64,000 nucleotides of DNA from Megalopta genalis (taxonomy: Eukaryota > Arthropoda > Insecta > Hymenoptera > Halictidae), in contig NW_027476517.1 of assembly GCF_051020955.1 (NCBI RefSeq), positions 124,001 through 188,000 of the forward strand, in the 5' to 3' direction. Below, in pieces: positions 25,301 through 39,548 of the stretch (the first letter of the stretch is position 1; the number at the start of each line of letters is the position of its first letter). The position numbers were made by a program, and so were the translations under genes. The notes beneath the pieces were generated by a model. It saw only the letters and a program-made list of their open reading frames with translations. It had not been told where the DNA came from and searched no databases.

Positions 25301-26440
25301 TTATCGCATGGATTTGAATCTAACTCGTTTGTTTCGTCTGCATTTGAAGCTATATCACTTATATACCAAGTGAGTGAAGCTAAATCATTTATTTCGCATG
25401 CATTTGAAGCTAACCTTCTACATCACATTGATTTGAAGCTAAATCATGTGTTTCGCTTGGATTGAAGCTAAACCTTCTACATAGCATTGATTTGAAGCTT
25501 AATCATGTGTTTTACATGGTTTGAAGCTAACTCATTTGTTTCTCCGCCATTTGAAGCTATATCACTGATATCGCAAGTATTTGATGTTAAATCATTTGTT
25601 TCGCATGGATTTGAAGCTAAAACTTCTACATCGCATTGATTTGCAGCTAAATCATATGTTTCGCATGGATTTGAAGCTACTCGCTTGTTTCGCCTGCATT
25701 TGAATCTATATCATTTATATCGCAAGTATCTGAAGCTAAATCATTTGTTCCGCATGGATTTGAAGCTAACTCGTTTATTTCGCCTGCAGTTGAATCTATA
25801 TCACTTATATCGCAAGTATCTGATGTTAAATCATTTGTTCCGCATGGATTTGAAGCAAAACCTTCTACATCGCATTGATTTGAAGCTAAATCATGTGTTT
25901 TGCTTGGATTTGAAGCTAAACCTCTACATAGCATTGATTTGAAGCTTAATCATGTGTTTTGCATGGATTTGAAGCTAACTCGTTTATTTCGTCAGCATTT
26001 GAAGTTAAATCACTTATATCGCTAGTATCTGAAGCTAAATTTTTTTTCTCACATGGATTTGAAGCTCAGCCTTCTACACCGCATTGATTAGAAGCTAAAT
26101 CATGTGTTTCGCATGGAGGTGAAGCTAGCTCGTTTGTCTCGCCTGCAGTTGAATCTATATCAGTTATATCGCAAGTATTTGAAGCTAAATCATTTGCTTC
26201 GCATGATTTGAAGCTAATCCTTCTACATCGCATTGATTTGAAACTAAATCAAGTGTTTCGCATGGATTTGAATCTAACAAATTTGTATCCCCTCCATTTG
26301 AAGCTATATCACTTATATCGCATGTATCTGATGTTAAATCATTTGCTTCGCATGGATTTAAGCTAAGCCTTCTACATCGCATAGATTGGAAGCTAAATCA
26401 TATGTTTCGCATGGAATTGAAGCTAACTCGTTGTTTCGCC
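21700..26440 (+). repeat. Large duplication, copy 1 (partner 27018-32150)
   Basis: This 4.7 kb matches 27018-32150 at an offset near 5,320 for the first 4 kb. Shared private variants include GACGCTAACTCG, CGCACGTATT, TATAGGCTCACTCG, ATATACCAAGTGAGTG and AACTAACTCGTCTGC. Copy 1 lacks two stretches of about 210 bases that are present in copy 2, corresponding to about 31020-31235 and 31475-31690; each equals seven monomers. Many 1-base indels are private to one copy. Confidence 0.85.
25301..26440. repeat. Family B block 3
   Basis: A short family B block, part of the large duplication above. The A-to-B junction (TTTGAATCTAACTCG, then ATATACCAAGTGAGTG) is also found near 30620, 38380 and 40210, so this junction exists four times. 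A T8 run lies at 26040-26047. The return to family A near 26440 (CATTTGTAGCTATGTC) resembles the junctions near 19780 and 34220. Confidence 0.78.
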
Positions 26441-29400
26441 TGCATTTGTAGCTATGTCATTTATATCGCAATTATTTGAAGCTAAATCATTTGCGTTGCA
26501 TGGATTTTAAGCTAATCCTTCTACTTCGCATTGATTTGAAGCTAAATCAAGTTTATCGCATGGATTTTGAAGCTAACTCGTTTGATCGTCTGCATTTGAA
26601 GCTATATCACTTATATCCCAAGTGTTTGAAACTAAATCATGTGTTAAGCATGGATTTGAAGGTAAACCTTCTACATCGCATTGATTTGAAGCTAAATCAT
26701 GAGTTCGCATGGATTAGAAGCTAACGCGTTTGCTTCACCTGCATTTGAAGCTATATCATTTATATTGCAAGTATTTTAAGCTAAATCATATGTGTTGCAT
26801 GGATTTGAAGCTAATCCTTCTACTTCGCATTGATTTGAAGCTAAATCAAGTTTATCGCATGGATTTTGAAGCTAACTCGTTTGATCGTCTGTATTTGAAG
26901 CTATATCACTTATATCCTAAGTGTTAGAAGCTAAATCATTTGTTGCGCATGGATTGAAGGTGAACCTTCTACATCGCATTGATTTGAAGCTAAATCATGA
27001 GTTTCGCATGGATTAGAAGCTAACGCGTTTGCTTCGCCTGCATTTGAAGCTATATCATTATATTGCAAGTATTTTAAGCTAAATCATATGTGTTGCATGG
27101 ATTTGAAGCTAATCCTTCTACTACGCATGGATTTGAAGCTAAATCAAGTTTATCGCATGGATTTTGAAGCTAACTCGTTTGATCGTCTGTATTTGAAACT
27201 ATATCACTTATATGCCAAGTGTTTGGAGACTAAATTATTTGTTAAGCATTGATTTGAAGGTAAACCTTCTACATCGCATTGATTTGAAACTAAATCATGA
27301 GTTTCGCATGATTAGAAGCTAACTCGTTTGTTTCGCCTGCATTTGAAGCTATATCATTTATATCGCAAGTATTTGAAGCTAAATCATTTGTTAAGCATGA
27401 TTTGAAGCTCATCCTTCTACTTCGCATTGATTGAATCTAAATCAAATTTATCGCGTGGATTATGACGCTAACTCGTTTGATCGTCTGCATTTGAAGCTAT
27501 ACCACTTATATCCCAAGTGTTTGAAGCTAAATCATTTGTTTCGCATGGATTTGAAGCTGAACCTTCTACATCGCATTGATTATCAGCTAAATCAAGTGCA
27601 TGGCATGGATTTGAAGATAACTCGTTTGATCGTCTGCATTTGAAGCTATATCACTTATATCCAAGTGTCTGAAGCTAAATCATTTGTTGTGCATGGATTT
27701 GAAGGTATACCTTCTACATCGCATTGATTGAAGCTAAATCATGAGTTTCGCATGGATTAGAAGCTAACTCGTTTGTTAGGCCTGCATTTGAAGCTACATC
27801 ATTTATATTGCAAGTATTTTAAGCTAAATTATTTGTTAAGCATTGATTGAAGGTAAACCTTCTACATCGCATTGATTTGAATCTAAATCATGTGTTTCGC
27901 ATAGATATGAAGCCTAACTCGTTTGTTTCGTCTGCATTTGAAGCTGTATCATTCATACCGCAAGTATCTGAACCTAGATCATTTGTTTCCAATGGATTTG
28001 AAGCTAATCCTTCTACTACGCATGGATTTGAAGCTAAATCAAGTTTATCGCATGGATTTTTTGAAGCTAACTCGTTTGATCGTCTGCATTTGAAGCTATA
28101 TCACTTATATGCCAAGTGTTTGAAGCTTAAATTATTTGTTAAGCATTGATTTGAAGGTAAACTACTACATCGCATTGATTTGAAGCTAAATCATGAGTTT
28201 CGCATGGATTAGAAGCTAACACGTTTGTTTCGCCTGCATTGAAGCTATATCATTTATATCGCAAGTATTTGAAGCTAAATCATTTGTTAAGCATGGACTT
28301 GAAGGTAAACCTTCTACATCGCATTGATTTGAATCTAAATCATGTGTTTCGCATAGATATGAAGCTAACTCGTTTGTTTCGTCTGCATTTGAAGCTGTAT
28401 CATTTATACCGCAAGTATCTGAACCTAAATCATTTGTTTCCAATGGATTTGAAGCTAAGCCTACTACTTCGCATTGATTTGAAGCTAAATCAAGTTTATC
28501 GCATGGATTTTGAAGCTAACTCGTTTGATCGTCTGCATTTCAAGCTATATCACTTATATCCAAGTGTTTGGAGGTAAATCATGAGTTTCGCATGGATTAG
28601 AAGCTAACACGTTTGTTTCGCCTGCATTTGAAGCTATATCATTTATATCGCAAGTATTTGAAGCTAAATCATTTGTTAAGCATGGATTTGAAGGTAAACC
28701 TTCTACATCGCATTGATTTGAAGCTAAATCATGTGTTTCGCATATATATGAAGCTAACTCGTTTGTTTCGTCTGCATTTGAAGCTGTATCATTTATACTG
28801 CAAGTATCTGAACCTAAATTATTTGTTTCGCATGGATTTGAAGCTAGCCTTCTACTACGCATTCATTTGAAGCTAAATCAAGTTTATCGCATGGATTTTG
28901 AAGCTAACTCGTTTGATCGTCTGCATTTCAAGCTATATCACTTATATCCTAAGTGTTAGAAGCTAAATCATTTGTTGCGCATGGATTTGAAGGTGAACCT
29001 TCTACATCGCATTGATTTGAAGCTAAATCATGAGTTTCGCATGGATTAGAAGCTAACGCGTTTGCTTCGCTGCATTTGAAGCTATATCATTTATATTGCA
29101 AGTATTTTAAGCTAAATCATATGTGTTGCATGGATTTGAAGCTAATCCTTCTACTACGCATGGATTTGAAGCTAAATCAAGTTTATCGCATGGATTTTGA
29201 AGCTAACTCGTTTGATCGTCTGTATTTGAAGCTATATCACTTATATGCCAAGTGTTTGGAGCTAAATTATTTGTTAAGCATTGATTTGAAGGTAAACCTT
29301 CTACATCGCATTGATTTGAAACTAAATCATGAGTTTCGCATGGATTAGAAGCTAACTCGTTTTGTTTCGCCTGCATTTGAAGCTATATCATTTATATCGC

Positions 29401-30620
29401 AAGTATTTGAAGCTAAATCATTTGTTTTCGCATGGATTTGAAGCTAAGCCTACTACTTCGCATTGATTTGAAGCTAAATCAAGTTTATCGCATGGATTTT
29501 GAAGCTAACTCGTTTGATCGTCTGCATTTCAAGCTATATCGCTTATATCCCAAGTGTTTGAAGCTAAATCATTTGTTGCGCATGGATTTGAAGGTGAACC
29601 TTCCACATCGCATTGATTTGAAGCTAAATCATGAGTTTCGCATGGATTAGAACTAACTCGTCTGCTTCGTCTGCATTTGAAGCTATATCATTTATATCGC
29701 ACGTATTTGAAGCTAAATCATTTGTGTTGCATGGATTTGAAGCTCACCCTTCTACTTCGCATTCATTTGAAGCTAAATCAAGTTTATCGCATGGATTATG
29801 AAGCTAACTCGTTTGATCGTCTGCATTTTAAGCTATACCACTTATATCCCAAGTGTTTGAAGCTAAATCATTCGTTTCGCATGGATTTGAAGCTGAACCT
29901 TCTACATCGCATTGGTTTTCAGCTAAATCAAGTGCATGGCATGGATTTGAAGATAACTCGTTTGTTTTCTTCTGCATTTGAAGCTATATCACTTATATCG
30001 CAAGTGTCTGAAGCTAAATCACTTGTTTCGCGTGGACTTGAAGCTAACTCGTTTGATCGTCTGCATTTGAAGCTATATCACTTATATCCCAAGTGTCTGA
30101 AGCTAAATCATTTGTTGTGCATGGATTGAAGGTAAACCTTCTACATCGCATTGATTTGAAGCTAAATCATGAGTTTCGCATGGATTAGAAGCTAACTCGT
30201 TTGTTAGGCCTGCATTTGAAGCTATATCATTTATATCGTAAGTATTTTAAGCTAAATCATATGTGTTGCATGGATTTGAAGCTAATCCTTTACTACGCAT
30301 GGATTTGAAGCTAATCAAGTTTATCGCATGGATTTTGAAGCTAACTCGTTTGATCGTCTGTATTTGAAGCTATATCACTTATATGCCAAGTGCTTGGAGC
30401 TAAATAATTTGTTAAGCATTGATTTGAAGGTAAACCTTCTACATCGCATTGATTTGACGCTAAATCATGAGTTTCGCATGGATTATAGGCTCACTCGTTT
30501 GTTTCGCCTGCATTTGAAGCTATATCATTTATATCGCAAGTATTTGAAGCTAAATCATTTGTGGTTGCATGGATTTGAAGCTAATGCTTCTACTTCGCAT
30601 TGATTTGAAGCTAAATCAAG
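26441..30620. repeat. Family A block 4 (indel-rich)
   Basis: Family A units, most of them the partner of block 3 (duplication copy 2 starts near 27018). Single-base indels are again frequent: GGATTGAAGG near 26951, CATCATTATATTGC near 27051, GGATTTTTTGAAG near 28051, AAACTACTAC near 28161, TCGTTTTGTTTCG near 29361 and GCTAATCAAG near 30311. No gene or other feature is visible. Confidence 0.78.
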
Positions 30621-32150
30621 TTTATCGCATGGATTTGAATCTAACTCGTTTGTTTCGTCTGCATTTGAAGCTATATCACTTATATACCAAGTGAGTGAAG
30701 CTAAATCATTTATTTCGCATGCATTTGAAGCTAAACCTTCTACATCACATTGATTTGAAGCTAATCATGTGTTTCGCTTGGATTTGAAGCTAAACCTTCT
30801 ACATAGCATTGATTGAAGCTTAATCATGTGTTTTACATGGGTTTGAAGCTAACTCATTTGTTTCTCCGCCATTTGAAGCTATATCACTGATATCGCAAGT
30901 ATTTGATGTTAAATCATTTGTTTCGCATGGATTTGAAGCTAAAACTTCTACATCGCATTGATTTGCAGCTAAATCATATGTTTCGCATGGATTTGAAGCT
31001 AACTCGCTTGTTCGCCTGCATTTGAATCTATATCATTTATATCGCAAGTATCTGATGTTAAATCATTTGTTTCGCATGCATTTGAAGCTAAACCTTCTAC
31101 ATCGCATTGATTTGAAGCAAATCCTTCTACATCGCATTGATTTGAAGCTAAATCATGAGTGTCGCGTGGTGTTGAAGCTAGCTCGTTTGTTTCCTCTGCA
31201 TTTGAACCTATATCACTTATATCGCAAGTATCTGAAGCTAAATCATTTGTTCCGCATGGATTGAAGCTAACTCGTTTATTTCGCCTGCAGTTGAATCTAT
31301 ATCACTTATATCGCAAGTATCTGATGTTAAATCATTTGTTCCGCATGGATTTGAAGCAAAACCTTCTACATCGCATTGATTTGAAGCTAAATCATGTGTT
31401 TTGCTTGGATTTGAAGCTAAACCTTCTACATAGGATTGATTTGAAGCTTAATCATGTGTTTTGCATGGATTTGAAGCTAACTCATTTGTTTCCCCTCCAT
31501 TTGAAGCTATATCACTTATATCGCAAGTATCTGATGTTAAATCATTTGTTCCGCATGGATTTGAAGCTAAACCATCTACATCGAATTGATTTGAAGCTAA
31601 ATCATGTGTTTCGCTTGGATTTGAAGCTAAACCTTTTACATCGCATTGACTTGAAGCTAAATCATGTGTTTCGCATGGATTTGAAGCTAACTCGTTTATT
31701 TCGTCAGCATTTGAAGTTAAATCACTTATATCGCTAGTATCTGAAGCTAAATTTTTTTTCTCACATGGATTTGAAGCTCAGCCTTCTACACCGCATTGAT
31801 TAGAAGCTAAATCATGTGTTTCGCATGGAGATGAAGCTAGCTCGTTTGTCTCGCCTGCAGTTGAATCTATATCAGTTATATCGCAAGTATTTGAAGCTAA
31901 ATCATTTGCTTCGCATGGATTTGAAGCTAATCCTTCTACATCGCATTGATTTGAAACTAAATCAAGTGTTTCGCATGGATTTGAATCTAACAAATTTGTA
32001 TCCCCTCCATTTGAAGCTATATCACTTATATCGCATGTATCTGATGTTAAATCATTTGCTTCGCATGGATTTAAAGCTAAGCCTTCTACATCGCATAGAT
32101 TGGAAGCTAAATCATATGTTTCGCATGGAATTGAAGCTAACTCGTTTGTT
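27018..32150 (+). repeat. Large duplication, copy 2 (partner 21700-26440)
   Basis: The longer partner of the 5.3-kb offset duplication. It carries the two seven-monomer stretches missing from copy 1, and covers both family A (to about 30620) and family B. After about 32150 the two copies diverge: this one runs into GATATCGCAAGCATCTG, while copy 1 goes to CATTTGTAGCTATGTC. Confidence 0.84.
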
Positions 32151-34220
32151 TCGCCTGCATTTGAAGCTATATCACTGATATCGCAAGCATCTGATGTTAT
32201 ATGCATTTGTTCCGCATGTATTTGAAGCTAAACCTTCTACATCGCATTGAATTGAAGCTAAATCATGTGTTTCGCTTGGATTTGAAGCAAATCCTTCTAC
32301 ATAGCATTGATTTGAAGCTTAATCATGTGTTTTGCATGGATTTGAAGTTAACTCATTTGTTTCCCTCCATTTAAAGCTATATCACTGATATAGCAAGTAT
32401 CTGATGTTAAATCTTTTGTTCCGCATGGATTTGAAGCTAAACCTTCTACATCGCATTGATTTGAAGCTAAATCATGTGTTTCGCTTGGATTTGAAGCTAA
32501 AGCTTCTACATAGCATTGATTTGAAGCTTAATCATGTGTTTGCATGGATTTGAAGCTGACTCTTTGTTTCCACTCCATTTGAAGCTATATCACTTATATC
32601 GCAAGTATCTGATGTTAAATCATTTGTTCCGCATGGATTTGAAGCTAAACCTTCTACATCGCATTGATTTAAGCTAAATCATGTGTTTCGCTTGGATTTG
32701 AAGCTAAACCTTCTACATAGCATTGGTTTGAAGCTTAATCATGTGTTTTGCATGGATTTGAATCTAACAAATTTGTATCCCCTCCATTTGAAGCTATATC
32801 ACTTATATCGCATGTATCTGATGTTAAATCATTTGCTTCGCATGGATTAAAGCTAAGCCTTCTACATCGCATAGATTGGAAGCTAAATCATATGTTTCGC
32901 ATGGAATTGAAGCTAACTCGTTTGTTTCGCCTGCATTTGAAGCTATATCACTGATATCGCAAGCATCTGATGTTATATCATTTGTTCCGCATGTATTTGA
33001 AGCTAAACCTTCTACTTCGCATTGATTTGAAGCTTAATCATGTGTTTCGCTTGGATTTGAAGCTAATCCTTCTACATAGCATTGATTTGAAGCTTAATCA
33101 TGTGTTTTGCATGGATTTGAAGCTGACTCATTTGTTTCCACTCCATTTGAAGCTATATCACTTATATCGCAAGTATCTGATGTTAAATCATTTGTTTCCG
33201 CATGGATTTGAAGCTAAACCTCTACGTCGCATTGAATTGAAGCTAAATCATGTGTTTCGCTTGGATTTGAAGCAAAACCTTCTACATAGCATTGATTTGA
33301 AGCTTAATCATGTGTTTTGCATGGATTTGAAGTTAACTCATTTGTTTCCCCTCCATTTAAAGCTATATCACTGATATCGCAAGTATTTGATGTTAAATCA
33401 TTTGTTTCGCAGGGATTTGAAGCTAAACCTTCTACATCGCATTGATTTGAAGTTAAATCATGTGTTTCGCTTGGATATGAAGCTAGCTCGTTAGTTTCGC
33501 ATGCTGTTGAAGCTATATCACTTATATCCCAAGTGTTTGAAGCTCAATCATTTGCTTCGCATGGATTTGATGCTAATCCTTCTACATCGCATTGATTGAA
33601 ACTATCTCAAGTGTTTCGCATGGATTTGAAGCTAACTCGTTTATTTCGCCTGCAGTTTAATCTATATCACTTATATCGCAAGTATCTGATGTTAAATCTT
33701 TTGTTCCGCATGGAGTTGAAGCTAAACCTTCTACATCGCATTGATTTGAAGCTAATTAATGTGTTTCGCTTGGATTTGAAGCTAAACCTTCTACATAGCA
33801 TTGACTTGAAGCTTAATCATGTGTTTTGCATGGATTTGAAGCTGACTCATTTGTTTCCACTCCATTTGAAGCTATATCACTTATATCGCAAGTATCTGAT
33901 GTTAAATCATTTGTTCCGCATGGATTTGAAGCTAAACCTTCTACATCGCATTGATTTGAAGCTAAATCATGTGTTTCGCTGGATTTGAAGCTAAACCTTC
34001 TACATAGCATTGGTTTGAAGCTTAATCATGTGTTTTGCATGGATTTGAATCTAACAAATTTGTATCCCCTCCATTTGAAGCTATATCACTTATATCGCAT
34101 GTATCTGATGTTAAATCATTTGCTTCGAATGGATTTAAAGCTAAGCCTTCTACATCGCATAGATTGGAAGCTAAATCATATGTTTCGCATGGAATTGAAG
34201 CTAACTCGTTTGTTTCGCCT
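30621..34220. repeat. Family B block 4
   Basis: Family B units with many extra d-e pairs, so GAAGCTTAATC recurs at spacings of about 210 bases. A T8 run lies at 31752-31759. Single-base indels continue (ATATGCATTTG near 32200, TTTCCCTCC near 32361, GATTTAAGC near 32669, GTTTCCGCATGG near 33194, CGCTGGATTTG near 33976). No gene is supported. Confidence 0.78.
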
Positions 34221-37200
34221 GCATTTGTAGCTATATCATTTATATCGCAAGTATTTGAAGCTAAATCATTTGTGTTGCATGGATTTGAAGCTAAGCCTAC
34301 AACTTCGCATTGATTTGAAGCTAAATCAAGTTTATCGCATGGATTTTGAAGCTAACTCGTTTGATCGTCTGCATTTGAAGCTATATCACTTATATCCCAA
34401 GTGTTTGAAACTAAATCATGTGTTAAGCATGGATTGAAGGTAAACCTTCTACATCGCATTGATTTGAAACAAATCATGAGTTTCGCATGGATTAGAAGCT
34501 AACACGTTTGTTTCGCCTGCATTTGAAGCTATATCATTTATATCGCAGGTATTTGAAGCTAAGTCATTTGTTAAGCATGGATTTGAAGGTAAACCTTCTA
34601 CATCGCATTGATTTGAAGCTAAATCATGTGTTTCGCATAGATATGAAGCTAACTCGTTTGTTTCGTCTGCATTTGAAGCTGTATCATTTATACCGCAAGT
34701 ATCTGAACCTAAATTATTTGTTTCGCATGGATTTGAAGCTAAGCCTTCTACTTCGCATTGATTTGAAGCTAAATCAAGTTTATCGCGTGGATTTTGAAGC
34801 TAACTCGTTTGATCGTCTGCATTTCAAGCTATATCACTTATATCCCAAGTGTTTGAAGCTAAATCATTTGTTTCGCATGGATTTGAAGCTGAACCATCTA
34901 CATCGCATTGATTTTCAGCTAAATCAAGTGCATGGCATGGATGTGAAGATAACTCGTTTGTTTCGCCTGCATTTGAAGCTATATCATTTATATCGCAAGT
35001 ATTTGAAGCTAAATCATTTGTTAAGCATTGATTTGAAGGTAAACCTTCTACATCGCATTGATTGAAGCTAAATCATGAGTTTCGCATGGATTAGAAGCTA
35101 ACACGTTTGTTTCGCCTGCATTTGAAGCTATATCATTTATATCCCAAGTGTTTGAAGCTAAATCATTTTTTAAGCATGGATTTGAAGATAAACCTTCTAC
35201 ATCGCATTGATTTGAAGCTAAATCATGAGTTTCGCATGGATTAGAAGCTAACACATTTGTTTCGCCTGCGTTTGAAGCTATATCATTTATATCAGAAGTA
35301 TTTGAAGCTAAATCATTTGTGTTGCATGGATTTTAAGCCATTCCTTCTACTTCGCATTGATTTGAAGCTAAATCAAGTATATCGCATGAATTTTGAAGCT
35401 AACTCGTTTGATCGTCTGCTTTGAAGCTATATCACTTATATCCAAGTGTTTGAAGCTAAATCATTTTTTTAAGCATGGATTTGAAGGTAAACCTTCTACA
35501 TCGCATTGATTTGAAGCTAAATCATGAGTTTCGCATGGATTAGAAGCTAACACATTTGTTTCGCCTGCATTTGAAGCTATGTCATTTATATCGCAATTAT
35601 TTGAAGCTAAATCATTTGCGTTGCATGGATTTTAAGCTAATCCTTCTACTTCGCATTGATTTGAAGCTAAATCAAGTTTATCGCATGGATTTTGAAGCTA
35701 ACTCGTTTGATCGTCTGCATTTGAAGCTATATCACTTATATCCCAAGTGTTTGAAACTAAATCATGTGTTAAGCATGGATTTGAAGGTAAACCTTCTACA
35801 TCGCATTGATTTGAAGCTAAATCATGAGTTTCGCATGGATTAGAAGCTAACACGTTTGTTTCGCCTGCTATTTGAAGCTATATCATTTATATCGCAGGTA
35901 TTTGAAGCTAAGTCATTTGTTAAGCATGGATTTGAAGGTAAACCTTCTACATCGCATTGATTTGAAGCTAAATCATGTGTTTCGCATAGATATGAAGCTA
36001 ACTCGTTTGTTTCGTCTGCATTTGAAGCTGTATCATTTATACCGCAAGTATCTGAACTAAATTATTTGTTTCGCATGGATTTGAAGCTAAGCCTTCTACT
36101 TCGCATTGATTTGAAGCTAAATCAAGTTTATCGCGTGGATTTTGAAGCTAACTCGTTTGATCGTCTGCATTTCAAGCTATATCACTTATATCCCAAGTGT
36201 TTGAAGCTAGATCATTTGTTTCGCATGGATTTGAAGCTGAACCATCTACATCGCATTGATTTTCAGCTAAATCAAGTGCATGGCATGGATGTGAAGATAA
36301 CTCGTTTGTTTCGCCTGCATTTGAAGCTATATCATTTATATCGCAAGTATTTGAAGATAAATCATTTGTTAAGCATTGATTTGAAGGTAAACCTTCTACA
36401 TCGCATTGATTTGAAGCAAAATCATGAGTTTCGCATGGATTAGAAGCTAACACGTTTGTTTCGCCTGCATTTGAAGCTATATCATTTATATCCAAGTGTT
36501 TGAAGCTAAATCATTTGTTAAGCATGGATTTGAAGTTAAACCTTCTACTTCGCATTGATTTGAAGCTAAATCAAGTTTATCGCATGGATTTTGATGCTAA
36601 CTCGTTTGATCGTCTGCATTTGAAGCTATATCACTTATATCCCAAGTGTTTGAAGCTAAATCATTTGTTAAGCATGGATTTGAAGGTAAATCTTCTACAT
36701 AGCATTGATTTGAAACTAAATCATGAGTTTCGCATGGATTAGAAGCTAACACGTTTGTTTCGCCTGCATTTGAAGCTATATCATTTATATCGCAAGTATT
36801 TGAAGCTAAATCATTTGTTAAGCATGGATTTGAAGGTAAACCTTCTACATCGCATTGATTTGAAGCTAAATCATGAGTTTCGCATGGATTAGATACTAAC
36901 ACGTTTGTTTCGCCTGCATTTGAAGCTATATCATTTATATCGCAAGTATTTGAAGCTAAATCATTTGTGTTGCATGGATTTTAAGCCAAAGCTTCTACTT
37001 CGCATTGATTTGATGCTAAATCAAGTTTATCGCATGAATTTTGAAGCTAACTCGTTTGATCGTCTGCCTTTGAAGCTATATCACTTATATCCCAAGTGTT
37101 TGAAGCTAAATCATTTGTTAAGCCTGGATTTGAAGGTAAACCTTCTACATCGCATTGATTTGAAGCTAAATCATGAGTTTCGCATGGATTAGAAGCTAAC

Positions 37201-38380
37201 ACGTTTGTTTCGCCTGCATTTGAAGCTATATCATTTATATCGCAAGTATTTGAAGCTAAATCATTTGTTAAGCATGGATTTGAAGGTAAACCTTCTACAT
37301 CGCATTGATTTGAAGCTAAATCAAGTTTACCGCATGGATTTTGAAGCTAACTCGTTTGATCGTCTGCATTTGAAGCCATATCACTTATATCCCAAGTGTT
37401 TGAAGCTAAATCATTTTTTAAGCATGGATTTGAAGGTAAACCTTCTACATCGCATTGATTTGAATCTAAATCATGAGTTTCGCATGGATTAGAAGCTAAC
37501 ACGTTCCTTTCGCCTGCATTTGAAGCTATATCATTTATATCGCAAGTATTTGAAGCTAAATCATTTGTTAAGCATGGATTTGAAGGTAAACCTTCTACAT
37601 CGCATTGATTTGAAGCTAAATCATGAGTTTCGCATGGATTAGAAGCTAACTCGTTTGTTTCGCCTGCATTGGAAGCTATATCATTTAAATCGCAAGTATT
37701 TGAAGCTAAATCATTTGTGTTTCACGGATTTCAAGCTAATCCTTCTACTTCGCATTGATTTGAAACTAAATCATGAGTTTCGCATGGATTAGAAGCTAAC
37801 TCGTTTGTTTCGCCTGCATTTGAAGCTATATCATTTATATCGCAAGTATTTGAAGCTAAATCATTTGTTAAGCATGGATTTGAAGCTCATCCTTCTACTT
37901 CGCATTGATTTGAATCTAAATCAAATTTATCGCGTGGATTATGAAGCTAGCTCGTTTGATCGTCTGCATTTGAAGCTATACCACTTATATCCCAAGTGTT
38001 TGAAGCTAAATCATTTGTTTCGCATGGATTTGAAGCTGAACCTTCTACATCGCATTGATTTTCAGCTAAATCAAGTGCATGGCATGGATTTGAAGATAAC
38101 TCGTTTGATCGTCTGCATTTGAAGCTATATCACTTATATCCCAAGTGTCTGAAGCTAAATCATTTGTTGTGCATGGATTTGAAGGTATACCTTCTACATC
38201 GCATTGATTTGACGCTAAATCATGAGCTTCGCATGGATTATAAGCTAACTCGTTTGTTTCGCCTGCATTTGAAGCTATATCATTTATATCGCAAGTATTT
38301 GAAGCTAAATCATTTGTGTTGCATGGATTTGAAGCTAATGCTTCTACTTCGCATTGATTTGAAGCTAAATCAAGTTTATC
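34221..38380. repeat. Family A block 5
   Basis: Family A units. The left part (34500-36440) repeats sequence of 20.0-21.5 kb and itself contains a near-tandem duplication with an offset of about 1,365 bases. From about 36500 onward the monomer phase is regular with few indels, in contrast to 20.0-36.5 kb. GGATTAGAAGCTAACACG is common. The junction to family B near 38380 matches those near 25300, 30620 and 40210. Confidence 0.8.
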
Positions 38381-39548
38381 GCATGGATTTGAATCTAACT
38401 CGTTTGTTTCGTCTGCATTTGAAGCTATATCACTTATATACCAAGTGAGTGAAGCTAAATCATTTATTTCGCATGCATTTGAAGCTAAACCTTCTACATC
38501 GCATTGATTTGAAGCAAAACCTTCTACATCGCATTGATTTGAAGCTAAATCATGAGTGTCGCGTGGTGTTGAAGCTAGCTCGTTTGTTTCCTCTGCATTT
38601 AAACCTATATCACTTATATCGCAAGTATCTGATGTTAAATCATTTGTTCCGCATGGATTTAAAGCTAAACCATCTACATCGAATTGATTTGAAGCTAAAT
38701 CATGTGTTTCGCTTGGATTTGAAGCTAAACCTTCTACATAGCATTGATTTGAAGCTTAATCATGTGTCTTGCATGGATTCGAAGCTAACTATTTTGTTTC
38801 CCCTCCATTTGAATCTATATCACTTATATCGCATGTATCTGATGTTAAATCATTTGCTTCGCATGGATTTAAAGCTAAGCCTTCTACATCGCATAGATTG
38901 GAAGCTAAATCATATGTTTCGCATGGAATTGAAGCTAACTCGTTTGTTTCGCCTGCATTTGAAGCTATATCACTGATATCGCAAGCATCTGATGTTATAT
39001 CATTTGTTCCGCATGTATTTGAAGCTAAACCTTCTACATCGCATTGAATTGAAGCTAAATCATGTGTTTCGCTTGTATTTGAAGCAAAACCTTCTACATA
39101 GCATTGATTTGAAGCTTAATCATGTGTTTTGCATGGATTTGAAGTTAACTCATTTGTTTCCCCTCCATTTAAAGCTATATCACTGATATCGCAAGTATTT
39201 GATGTTAAATCATTTGTTTCGCAGGGATTTGAAGCTAAACCTTCTACATCGCATTGATTTGAAGCTAAATCATGTGTTTCGCTTGGATTTGAAGCTAAAC
39301 CTTCTACATAGCATTGATTTGAAGCTTAATCATGTGTTTTGCATGGATTTGAAGCTGACTCATTTGTTTCCACTCCATTTGAAGCTATATCACTTATATC
39401 GCAAGTATCTGATGTTAAATCATTTGTTCCGCATGGATTTGAAGCTAAACCTTCTACATCGCATTGATTTGAAGCTAAATCATGTGTTTCGCTTGGATTT
39501 GAAACTTAACTTTCTACATAGCATTGATTTGAAGCTCAATCATGTGTT
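38188..39548 (+). repeat. 1.83-kb offset duplication, copy 1
   Basis: The 1.36 kb 38188-39548 matches 40018-41379 at an offset of 1,830 bases (61 monomers), across an A/B junction. Shared private variants include TGAGCTTCGCATGGATTATAAGC, ATACCAAGTGAGTG and GAAACTTAACTTTC. The second copy has one extra base in GCCAGGGATTTG near 41052. A further partial copy lies at about 43750-44320 (offset 4,771 from this one). Confidence 0.87.
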
